Below are positions 1 through 5,706 of a stretch of 5,706 nt of DNA, piece after piece. The notes beneath the pieces were generated by a model that worked only from the letters and a program-made list of their open reading frames with translations, searched no databases and had not been told where the DNA came from. The position numbers and the translations under genes were made by a program. Source of the DNA: Myxococcales bacterium. Lineage in GTDB: Bacteria > Myxococcota_A > Polyangia > Fen-1088. Position 1 is the first letter of the stretch, and every line of letters begins with the position of its first letter. The DNA lies in NCBI GenBank assembly GCA_003170035.1, contig PMZX01000257.1, positions 8,174-13,879 on the forward strand, written 5' to 3'.

Positions 1-525
1 GTGCGCGGTCACAAGGGAGCCATCCGCATCGCCAGCGAGGTGGGCAAGGGCACGAGCGTGATCGTGCTGCTGCCCGGGGCTGGCCCCGATGTCAGCCTTC
101 CCGTCGACCTTACCGCGACCGGCCCGGTGGTGCGACTCGCGAATGCCGCCGTGCTGGTGGTGGATGACAACGCGCGTGTGCTGCAGGCGGTGTCACAACT
201 GGTCGGGGCGCTGGGCTACCCGGTGATGACCGCTGCCAGCGGCCGGGAAGCGCTGGGCGTATTTGGCGAACATCACGCGCACATCGGGTGCGTTCTGCTC
301 GACCTCACCATGCCTGACATGGATGGGCTGGAGACCATGCAAGCGCTTCGCGCCGTTGATCCCAAAGCCCGGATCGTGCTGTCGAGCGGGTACAGCGAGC
401 AGTCGGTGCGGCGCCGCATAGGCGGGGACGGTCCCACCCACTTTCTGCAGAAGCCCTTCGTCGAGGATGATCTGAAGGCCGCGATCGAGTCGGCCATGCG
501 CACGAGCGGCGGTAACGGCGAATAA
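1..525 (+). CDS. Hybrid sensor histidine kinase, C-terminal part (end of ATPase domain plus receiver domain), 5' truncated
   Basis: This is the 3' end of a two-component hybrid kinase whose sensor and dimerisation regions lie left of the window. Residues 3-25 (GHKGAIRIASEVGKGT, then a beta strand ending LLP) match the last strand and G2-type box of a HATPase_c domain, so the GTG at base 1 is most likely an internal Val codon and not a start. A linker of about 25 residues leads to a receiver domain at about 50-168. Its key residues are present: acidic pair D55/D56 (VVDDN), phosphoacceptor D101 (LLDLTMPDMDG), switch Ser S128 (VLSSG) and K151 (QKPF). No output domain follows, so the receiver probably takes part in phosphotransfer or feedback inside a relay. 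The protein ends with TAA at 523-525. The family call is firm; the signal sensed and the partner cannot be seen here. Confidence 0.9.
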   Translation: MRGHKGAIRIASEVGKGTSVIVLLPGAGPDVSLPVDLTATGPVVRLANAAVLVVDDNARVLQAVSQLVGALGYPVMTAASGREALGVFGEHHAHIGCVLLDLTMPDMDGLETMQALRAVDPKARIVLSSGYSEQSVRRRIGGDGPTHFLQKPFVEDDLKAAIESAMRTSGGNGE

Positions 526-574
526 CGTGACACATAGTGCTGGCAAGCAACCCAGCCAGTAGACTTCCCACAGG

Positions 575-1987
575 TTGTCGGCGATCCTCGACGGCGTGAC
601 GGCTGCGCGTCCCCCTTGTGTCCTGGTCGTCGGCCTGGACTGTCTGTCCCCGGATCTGGTCTTTGATCGCTACCGCGAGCAACTGCCGGCCTTCGCTGCG
701 CTCATGCGCCAGGGCACCTGGGGCCGGTTGCGTAGCACGGATCCGCCCATCACGATTCCGGCCTGGACCTGCATGATGACCGGGGTGCCGGCCTCGCGCC
801 TGGGGCTGTACGGGTTCCGGCATCGGCGGTTGGGAAGCTACGTGGAAAAATACCTGGCCAACGCCACGCATGTGCGCGTGCCGCGGGTGTGGGACGTGCT
901 TTCGCGCGCGGGCCATTCGGTGGGCGTGTTGGGCGTTCCCCAGACCTGGCCGCCCGCACCGGTCAATGGATTCCTGGTGAGCGACGCGCCTGCGGCCGGG
1001 AGCGCTGCCTTCACCTTTCCAGCCGAGCTGGAAGCGGAGATCGAGCGAGCCGTGGGCCGCTATCGATTCGACGTGGAAGGATTCCGCATGGCGGATCCGG
1101 ACCGGGTACTGGACGCCATCCGCGCCATCACCTGCCAGCGCTTCGAGCTGTTCCGTGCGCTTTCAGCCTCGCGCGGGGGCGATTTTCTGATGATGGCGGA
1201 CATGGGGCCCGATCGCATTCATCACCTTTTCTATCGTCATTGCGATCCGGCTCACCCGCGCCACCGGCCCGGTCACCGCCACACGGACGTTGTGCTCGAC
1301 TTCTACCGGCTGCTCGATGCCGAGCTGGCGCGCACGCTGCAAGGTGTGCCTGCCGAATGTCACGTGCTGGTGGTTTCTGACCACGGCGCCCAGCCCATGC
1401 TGGGAGGGTTCTGCCTCAACGATTGGCTGATTGCGCGCGGCTGGCTGCGACTCAAGCAGCCGGTGCCCGCGGTGCGCGACTTTCACGAAGGCCTGGTCGA
1501 CTGGCCCAACACGCGCGCTTGGGCCTGGGGCGGACACTGTGGCCGCATCTTCCTCAACTTGCGCGGCCGCGAGCCCGACGGCACCGTGGCGCCCGAGCAG
1601 GCCTCTGCCGTGTTGGACGAGATCGCGCAGGCCCTCGAGGCACAACAGGATCCCAGCGGCCGTCTCATGGGCAACCGCGTGCTACGCCTGGGCGGGCCGG
1701 AGCTGCCCGACCCGGCCGGTGATCCCCCGGACCTTCTCGTCTATCTGGGCGATATGCGCTGGCGTGCGCTCGGGTCGATTGGGCACACCGACATTTTCCA
1801 GCAGGAGAACGACACCGGCGCCGACGATGCCAGCCATCATCCGATGGGCGTGTTCATCCATCGCGGGCCCGGCAGGCCGCAGGGACATCGCGCGGGTCTG
1901 CGTCTGCTCGATGTGGCTCCGACCATTCTCTCATGGTTCGGCCTGGCGTCGGTCGACGGGTGCGAGGGACGCGTACTGGACCTGTAG
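575..1987 (+). CDS. Alkaline phosphatase superfamily phosphohydrolase / type I phosphodiesterase-like (COG3379-like)
   Basis: A predicted metal-dependent phosphohydrolase or phosphodiesterase of 470 residues. Motifs of the superfamily appear in order: metal-binding D22 in VVGLDCLSPD; candidate nucleophile T60 in PPITIPAWTCMMTG; D213 and H217 in DMGPDRIHHLFY; D269-H270 in VVSDHG; a His pair at 421-422 before the conserved MGVFIHRGPG; and the usual tail LLDVAPTILSWFGL...GRVLDL. The set looks complete, so activity is expected, but the substrate is unknown (family members act on phosphomonoesters, nucleotides or phospholipid-type diesters). I see no signal peptide or membrane helix, suggesting a cytoplasmic enzyme. 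The start is uncertain: the frame is closed by TAG at 560-562, leaving TTG at 575 or GTG at 596, neither with a well-placed Shine-Dalgarno sequence. The first catalytic beta strand begins at residue 16, so both are structurally possible. It lies 49 bases after the hybrid kinase and may be co-transcribed with it. Confidence 0.9.
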   Translation: MSAILDGVTAARPPCVLVVGLDCLSPDLVFDRYREQLPAFAALMRQGTWGRLRSTDPPITIPAWTCMMTGVPASRLGLYGFRHRRLGSYVEKYLANATHVRVPRVWDVLSRAGHSVGVLGVPQTWPPAPVNGFLVSDAPAAGSAAFTFPAELEAEIERAVGRYRFDVEGFRMADPDRVLDAIRAITCQRFELFRALSASRGGDFLMMADMGPDRIHHLFYRHCDPAHPRHRPGHRHTDVVLDFYRLLDAELARTLQGVPAECHVLVVSDHGAQPMLGGFCLNDWLIARGWLRLKQPVPAVRDFHEGLVDWPNTRAWAWGGHCGRIFLNLRGREPDGTVAPEQASAVLDEIAQALEAQQDPSGRLMGNRVLRLGGPELPDPAGDPPDLLVYLGDMRWRALGSIGHTDIFQQENDTGADDASHHPMGVFIHRGPGRPQGHRAGLRLLDVAPTILSWFGLASVDGCEGRVLDL

Positions 1988-2019
1988 CGAATCACCGTCC
2001 TGTCGTCTCCCATTGACGA

Positions 2020-2046
2020 GAGCCCAGGCGGCAAGTGGTTGGGCTC
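2020..2046. terminator. Inverted repeat between convergent genes, possible bidirectional terminator
   Basis: GAGCCCA at 2020-2026 is the exact reverse complement of TGGGCTC at 2040-2046, giving a 7-bp perfect stem with a 13-base loop. It sits between the phosphohydrolase stop (1987) and the kinase stop codon (2045-2047), which it overlaps. There is no T-run on either side, so it is not a textbook intrinsic terminator; the call rests on position and stem only. Confidence 0.3.
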
Positions 2047-3676
2047 AGTCTCCCACGGCTTTGAACTTGGCGGCGGAATCCTCCTCTGCCGGAGCGGTTC
2101 TTTTCGCGCCCGACCGACCAGGAGGGGCGACACGCGCCTTCGGCCTGGCAACGCTCGCGGGCTTGTCTGGGTCCAGCGTGAAAGTGACCGTTCCGCCCTT
2201 GCTGGCATCGATGAGCACGCTCTTGTCTTGATACCCCACCGCTTTCAAGACCGCCGCCACCGGCGTGTTTGAACGTGGCAGCGTTATCTGGTGCGGAGTG
2301 TTTCCCCGGGGCGAGTTCTCGCCTTCCAGCCAGACCTCGGCGGAGACCGGCATGCTGACGATCTCGACCTCGACCCGCGCTGGTGGGGCGGCAACCGGCT
2401 GCAGCGCCGGGGGCTCCGGCCGGGTTGGCGGGGGCGTGGCCGGCGCGACCACGGGGTGCGAGCGCGTGAACGAATAGACCACGATCACAAGCAGAAGGAG
2501 CGCCACCGGCAGGCCAAGCAGGAAAATCCACTTCGCCTTGTTGGACGTGATCGCGGCTGGTCCGCTATCGAAGGCATGCGCCCCCGCCTCTTCGTTGCTC
2601 ACTGGCGTCCTGGTTTCCACCGGGGGAACGGATGTTCTTGATGGAGGATGTTGGGTCGGGGGTGGTGTGGGGGTTCGCGCTCGCGGCGCGAAATCCCCGC
2701 GCGGCCGGCTCCGCACGGGCGTGGGCACGGGCGCGGGTGCGGGGAGCCCGGGGAAGCCAGCCGGCCGACCCAGCAGCGCGCTGAAATCGGATTTCGGCGC
2801 GTCCAGGAACGATTCCATCGCGGCCACGACCACGGACATGGACGCGATTCTCGCAGTCGGCTCCTTGACCAACATCCGTCCCACCAGGCCATCGAGTTGG
2901 GGCGGGGTTTCCGGGACTAGAGAGGACAAGGCCGGGGCCGCCTGGGAAATATGCGCCACCAGGATGTCGCCGGGCGCCTCGAAGGGAAATGGTGGCTTGC
3001 CAGCGACCATCTCGAACAGGACGCAGCCCAACGAGTAGATATCGGTGGTGTGATTGATGGTCGAGACGCCCCGGCACTGCTCGGGCGACATGTAGAGCGG
3101 CGTCCCGATGAGGCTACCGGTCTGCGTGAGGGTCGATCCACGGTCGCCGCTCGACAGCAACTTGGCGATGCCGAAGTCGAGAACCTTGACGCTGAGATGA
3201 TCCGGCTGATGGGCCGGCACCGTGAGGAACATGTTGTCCGGTTTCAGATCGCGATGAACGATGCCGTGGTCATGTGCAGCCTGCAGGGCATCCGCCACCA
3301 TCCCGGTGATTGCGGCAATCGAGCGGAAATCGGGCGCCAGCCTGCCCACCCGGTCGAGGGAGGTTCGCAAGCTCTCTCCCGCCAGAAACTCCATGACGAT
3401 GTAGGCGCGACCGTTGGGCAAGGTATCGCAATCGAAGACCTCGACGATGTTGGGATGGCGCAGCTGAGCGGTGGCCCGCGCTTCGTTGAAGAAGCGCATG
3501 ACGATCGACTCGTCCATCGAGATCTCGGGCAGCAACACCTTGATGGCGGCCTCCCTGCCCAAGACGCGATGGCGGGCCAGGTAGACCTCGCCCATCCCGC
3601 CCGCACCCAACCTGCGCACGACCGTGTAGGGGCCGATGGCTTCGCCGATTGAATTCTGGAAAGCCAGGGTGGACAT
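2045..3676 (-). CDS. Membrane-anchored Ser/Thr protein kinase (PknB/Hanks type) with C-terminal PEGA domain
   Basis: A eukaryotic-type Ser/Thr kinase of 543 residues. The cytoplasmic kinase domain (about 16-290) is intact: Gly-rich loop LGAGGMGEVY (23-32), ATP-anchoring K46 (AAIKV), likely alpha-C Glu E65, catalytic loop HRDLKPDN (141-148, base D143, Mg-binding N148), DFG at 167-169, a Ser/Thr-rich activation segment (175-192), P+1 region GTPLYMSPEQ (191-200) and D212 (TDIYSLG). The HRD arginine before D143 suggests activation by phosphorylation of the activation segment. A Pro/Arg-rich linker (about 305-380) leads to one membrane helix (383-402). A second Pro-rich stretch is followed by a PEGA-type domain (about 433-505: AEVWLEG...GNTPHQITLP...VLKAVGYQDKSV), expected outside the inner membrane, and a basic tail. 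The ATG at 3676 is 20 bases after the TAG of the TPR gene, implying one operon; its Shine-Dalgarno sequence is weak (GCAGG, about 10-12 bases upstream). Substrates are unknown. Confidence 0.93.
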   Translation of the reverse strand: MSTLAFQNSIGEAIGPYTVVRRLGAGGMGEVYLARHRVLGREAAIKVLLPEISMDESIVMRFFNEARATAQLRHPNIVEVFDCDTLPNGRAYIVMEFLAGESLRTSLDRVGRLAPDFRSIAAITGMVADALQAAHDHGIVHRDLKPDNMFLTVPAHQPDHLSVKVLDFGIAKLLSSGDRGSTLTQTGSLIGTPLYMSPEQCRGVSTINHTTDIYSLGCVLFEMVAGKPPFPFEAPGDILVAHISQAAPALSSLVPETPPQLDGLVGRMLVKEPTARIASMSVVVAAMESFLDAPKSDFSALLGRPAGFPGLPAPAPVPTPVRSRPRGDFAPRARTPTPPPTQHPPSRTSVPPVETRTPVSNEEAGAHAFDSGPAAITSNKAKWIFLLGLPVALLLLVIVVYSFTRSHPVVAPATPPPTRPEPPALQPVAAPPARVEVEIVSMPVSAEVWLEGENSPRGNTPHQITLPRSNTPVAAVLKAVGYQDKSVLIDASKGGTVTFTLDPDKPASVARPKARVAPPGRSGAKRTAPAEEDSAAKFKAVGD

Positions 3677-3697
3677 GGCTGGCGGCTGCCTGCGGCG

Positions 3698-4510
3698 CTA
3701 CAACCTCCCGGACAGCGCGATGCCAGTCACGCCGGGTGCAAGCAAGGGAGCAAGAGAGACCGTCTGGCTGGGGCCGCCGGTCGCCCCGACAATGTAGAGA
3801 ATGATCCCGGTTGCCACGCCCGCGCCGCCCACGCCAACAGAAATCCACTCCAGGGTCTTGAAGGTCTTGGATGAGTCGTCCTTGTTCTTGTCGTAGGTTC
3901 CCTGGCGCGCCTCGTTGTGCAGGCTGTTGGAGTGCACGCCGAAGATGATCCCGGTCCCGATTCCGGCCAGACCCACGCTGCCCACCACGATGCCGGCTAT
4001 CCGCAAGCCGCGGCCAGGATTCGTTGAAACTGGTTCGGGTGGAATCACAGGCGGCGGCGGTTGGACCGGCGCCGGGGTGGCTGCCACCGGGGCCGGCGGC
4101 GCTGGGGCGACCGGGGGAGGTTGCGGGGCTGGCGCTGCAGCGCGCTCCTTCTCCTCGGCGAGCGACGCCTGCAATTCTTTCATCCGCTTCTCGACTTCGG
4201 CGCGGTTTGCGCTCCGGGGGTCGGCCTCCAGGTAGCGGCGGTAGAAGAAAATGGCGCGCTCGGCGTTCTTGTTCTGACGATGCGACTGCGCGATGTTGTA
4301 GAGGAAAATCGGCTCCGGCTTGAGGTCGTAGGCTTTCTCGAACTCCTCGATGGCTTCGGAGAAATGGCCGAGGGTGTACTGTTTCATCCCTTGGTTGTAG
4401 TGGACCTCCACTTGCTTGCGCCGTGGCTCTGCCGCGCCCGGGCGGGCGCAGAGCAAAAGCGCGACAAAGGTCCCGACAACGACGCACAACATTCGAAGCA
4501 ATGGTCGCAT
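3698..4510 (-). CDS. Exported TPR-repeat protein with Pro/Ala-rich linker and two Gly-rich membrane helices
   Basis: The function is not recognised beyond its domains. From the chosen ATG (4510) the product is 270 residues. It has a signal peptide (MRPLLRMLCVVVGTFVALLLC, then ARPGAA before EPRRK, a plausible signal peptidase I site; the residue before Cys is Leu, so no lipobox). About two TPR units follow at residues 35-95 (YNQGMKQYTLGHFSEAIEEFEKAYDLKPEP; LYNIAQSHRQNKNAERAIFFYRRYLEADP) with a charged capping helix. Next come a Pro/Ala linker (about 124-162), two Gly/Ala/Val/Ile-rich membrane segments (about 169-193 and 222-244) separated by a hydrophilic Lys/Asp-rich loop, and a short tail ending ALSGRL. 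TPRs bind proteins, so a periplasmic scaffold or sensor is likely. ATG 4549 would add 13 residues including two Asp, lengthening the signal n-region atypically, so I prefer 4510. It is the first gene of an operon with the kinase. Confidence 0.85.
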   Translation of the reverse strand: MRPLLRMLCVVVGTFVALLLCARPGAAEPRRKQVEVHYNQGMKQYTLGHFSEAIEEFEKAYDLKPEPIFLYNIAQSHRQNKNAERAIFFYRRYLEADPRSANRAEVEKRMKELQASLAEEKERAAAPAPQPPPVAPAPPAPVAATPAPVQPPPPVIPPEPVSTNPGRGLRIAGIVVGSVGLAGIGTGIIFGVHSNSLHNEARQGTYDKNKDDSSKTFKTLEWISVGVGGAGVATGIILYIVGATGGPSQTVSLAPLLAPGVTGIALSGRL

Positions 4511-4525
4511 GACAGAATGGCAGGA

Positions 4526-4554
4526 AGTGTCGTCGCCCGGAAAGGTCATGTCAA
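4526..4554 (-). promoter_or_regulatory. Possible sigma-70-type promoter for the TPR-kinase operon
   Basis: Reading the minus strand, TTGACA (4554-4549) is a perfect -35 consensus. After 17 bases comes GACACT (4531-4526), which matches only 3 of 6 positions of the -10 consensus. Transcription would start near 4519, giving a very short leader before ATG 4510. The TTGACA overlaps the alternative ATG at 4549. The weak -10 makes this tentative. Confidence 0.25.
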
Positions 4555-4677
4555 GAGCTTACCTGACCGATCGCGTGGGCTCGCCGCCCAGAACGGCTGC
4601 GGACACACGGCTGCCCGGTCGGTCTTGAGGTCATCGACACTACGTCCGGCTCACGGACGCGTCACCCAAGAGCGCTG

Positions 4678-4702
4678 GTCGGGGCCCGAAGGGGGGCCTG
4701 AC
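4678..4702 (-). terminator. GC-rich hairpin downstream of the Cys-rich gene, possible terminator
   Basis: The segments 4678-4687 and 4693-4702 can pair as a 10-position stem with two mismatches on the minus strand (one A-C, one C-C) around a 5-base loop. It lies 18 bases past the stop of the Cys-rich gene. No U-tract follows, so rho-independent termination is doubtful. The rest of the 171-base gap (4550-4720) holds a 6-bp hairpin (CGTCCG/CGGACG, 4642-4658) and nothing else I can support. Confidence 0.22.
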
Positions 4703-4720
4703 TGTAGCCGGGGGAGCTAC

Positions 4721-5706
4721 TCAGAAAGAGCAACCCGTATTGAGGTAGATTTGGTCGACATATGAAGCATCCCCACCGTCGATTGTCAGGGGCTCACCGA
4801 AGTCGCAATAGACGAGGGCGCTCTTGGCCGTGGAAGGGGCTACCGCATTGCTGTCTACGTATGAAGCCCACCCCGTCAACTGGTTGTTCCCCTGTGGCCC
4901 GATTGCGTAGTCGCTCAGGGCGGGCTCATTGCATGCCCCGTTCGAGTAGTACCTCACTCTGCACGTGGTGCTGTCGCCCGGGTTGCTGGAGTAGAACTTG
5001 GCTCCGAAGCATTGAGGCAGGGGGGGGCTCAGCGAAACACACTGCCACGGATCCTGGTTGGTCAAGAAGCCTCCCACTGAACCTGAACCTGAACATCCGT
5101 CGGCATCATCGAGGGGGTGAAAGTTTACGTACAAGCCAAGTAGGAGGCTGTTCCAGTACGGCGTGACTCCGCTGTTGAACCCGGCATTCTTCACTTGGTT
5201 CCCGGCGCTGGGGATCCGGCACACACACTGGTGAGTGGAGGGGTCGCAGCTGGGAGAGTTTCCGGGGCAAGTGGGGGGAAGGCTGCCGTAGTCCCTTGTG
5301 CACGGCACGCACTGGTGAGTATCGAGGTTGCAAGCCGGATTACCGCTAACGCCCGAGCAGTTCGCGTCACTGATGCACTGCACGCAGGTCCCCGAAGAAC
5401 AGATCTTCCCCGACCCGGCGCAGGTACTGTCCGTCGTTCCGTCGCCCTTCGTGGTGCCTCCCCCACAGGTCCCACCCGAACACGTCCTGCCAGTCCAGCA
5501 AGGCTTGCTGCAGTCCTTCGCGGCACCAGCGGTACATGTACCTGCTTGGCAAGTCTTGGGGAAGCAGGCGTCGGTGGAGCAGTCCGTGTTGTTGGCCTTC
5601 GCGGGGTTGGAGCAGACCCCGGCTGTGCATGTACCGGCGGTGTGGCACACGTCCGAAGCCGAGCAGGTCACCGCGGTTCCCGGGGTACATGTACCTGCTT
5701 GGCAAG
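4721..5706 (-). CDS. Secreted Cys-rich repeat protein with C-terminal jelly-roll (carbohydrate-binding-like) domain, 5' truncated
   Basis: The frame is open from the TGA at 4721-4723 to the window edge, so the N-terminus and signal peptide lie outside. The GTG at 5671 opens a 316-residue stretch, but readable sequence upstream (CQAGTCTPGTA) continues the repeats, so it is not the true start. Numbering from 5671, residues 1-151 carry 24 Cys in short modules: an AGTCTAG-type unit (CHTAGTCTAGVC, CQAGTCTAGAAKDC), GxxCSGGTC units, and two longer units ending DTHQC and STHQC (about 96-121 and 124-149). These spacings suggest disulphide-bonded extracellular modules. Residues about 158-316 begin NQVKNAGFNSG, contain DADGCSGSGSVGG and end DASYVDQIYL. 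This pattern resembles the beta-sandwich CBM_4_9-like modules at the ends of secreted myxobacterial proteins, where the last Asp often helps bind calcium. A surface adhesin or glycan-binding role is an inference; no catalytic motif is visible. Confidence 0.82.
   Translation of the reverse strand, partial: CQAGTCTPGTAVTCSASDVCHTAGTCTAGVCSNPAKANNTDCSTDACFPKTCQAGTCTAGAAKDCSKPCWTGRTCSGGTCGGGTTKGDGTTDSTCAGSGKICSSGTCVQCISDANCSGVSGNPACNLDTHQCVPCTRDYGSLPPTCPGNSPSCDPSTHQCVCRIPSAGNQVKNAGFNSGVTPYWNSLLLGLYVNFHPLDDADGCSGSGSVGGFLTNQDPWQCVSLSPPLPQCFGAKFYSSNPGDSTTCRVRYYSNGACNEPALSDYAIGPQGNNQLTGWASYVDSNAVAPSTAKSALVYCDFGEPLTIDGGDASYVDQIYLNTGCSF
5531..5553 (-). repeat. 23-bp exact direct repeat, copy 1, inside the Cys-rich gene
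   Basis: These 23 bases (starting GGTACATGTACC on the plus strand) recur exactly at 5684-5706. The offset is 153 bases, or 51 codons, so both copies encode the same CQAGTCT peptide in frame. This points to internal duplication of a Cys-rich module. Confidence 0.85.
5684..5706 (-). repeat. 23-bp exact direct repeat, copy 2, cut by the window edge
   Basis: This is identical to 5531-5553. The match stops at its left side (different base at 5683 versus 5530) but reaches the last base of the window, so the true repeat may be longer. A degenerate third copy of the GTCT-coding core lies at 5624-5635, between the two exact copies. Confidence 0.85.

Noticed and set aside
539..560. Short inverted repeat CTGGC/GCCAG between the hybrid kinase and the phosphohydrolase as a terminator
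   Set aside because: It is only 5 bp with a 10-base loop and no T-run; such a stem is expected by chance in GC-rich DNA.
1431..2231. A 266-codon plus-strand frame overlapping the 3' part of the phosphohydrolase and the end of the kinase
   Set aside because: It is out of frame with the phosphohydrolase motifs, has low-complexity Arg/Ser/Ala/Trp composition and no domain signature.
2700..2760. G/C-rich short tandem pattern (GGGCACGGGCGCGGGTGCGGGG) that might be a regulatory repeat
   Set aside because: On the coding strand it encodes the Pro/Ala/Val linker of the kinase (PAPAPVPTPV); codon bias explains it.
2045..3652. Long open frames on the plus strand opposite the kinase gene (for example 2951-3652)
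   Set aside because: They are antisense shadows typical of GC-rich DNA. Their translations show no domain pattern, while the minus frame encodes all kinase motifs.
4530..4549. Lipoprotein signal (LLLC) in the TPR protein
   Set aside because: The residue before Cys is Leu, not Gly/Ala/Ser, and a better signal peptidase I site (GAA before EP) follows.
4061..4765. A 234-codon plus-strand open frame spanning the TPR gene and the gap at 4550-4720
   Set aside because: It is antisense to a clear signal-peptide/TPR gene, its predicted protein is Arg/Gly-rich without recognisable motifs, and it crosses into the Cys-rich gene.
5531..5542. Perfect 12-bp palindrome GGTACATGTACC (also at 5684-5695), resembling an operator or restriction-type site
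   Set aside because: It lies inside coding sequence and is exactly the codons for Gly-Thr-Cys-Thr in the Cys-rich repeats; the palindrome follows from the repeated peptide.

Overview
The window is GC-rich (roughly two thirds G+C by eye) and almost entirely coding. The gene content points to a Myxococcota-like (former Deltaproteobacteria) bacterium: a eukaryotic-type Ser/Thr kinase with a Pro-rich linker, one membrane helix and a C-terminal PEGA domain; an exported TPR protein with a Pro/Ala linker and two Gly-rich membrane helices; a secreted Cys-rich protein ending in a jelly-roll-like module; and a hybrid histidine kinase tail. This assignment is inferred from architecture, not from a database search.

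Layout. Plus strand: 1-525 is the 3' end of a hybrid sensor kinase (end of the ATPase domain plus a receiver domain). After 49 bases, 575-1987 encodes an alkaline-phosphatase-superfamily phosphohydrolase (COG3379-like) that probably starts with TTG. Minus strand, convergent with these: 4510-3698 (TPR protein) and 3676-2045 (kinase) lie head to tail with 20 bases between them and look like one operon. A 7-bp perfect inverted repeat lies between the converging genes and overlaps the kinase stop codon. Further right, also on the minus strand, 5706-4721 is the 3' part of a Cys-rich secreted protein whose 5' end lies beyond the window. The 171-base gap between it and the TPR gene holds one weak hairpin and a possible promoter for the TPR-kinase operon.

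How the genes may work together. The TPR protein has a signal peptide, so its TPR domain should be periplasmic, and the kinase's PEGA domain should also lie outside the inner membrane. The two could meet in the periplasm and pass an envelope signal to the cytoplasmic kinase domain. The phosphohydrolase and the hybrid kinase share direction but show no clear functional link. I found no CRISPR array, RNA gene, insertion sequence or phage gene, and nothing that clearly amounts to a new defence or mobile system. The most unusual items are the TPR-kinase pair and the mosaic Cys-rich protein with near-exact DNA repeats.
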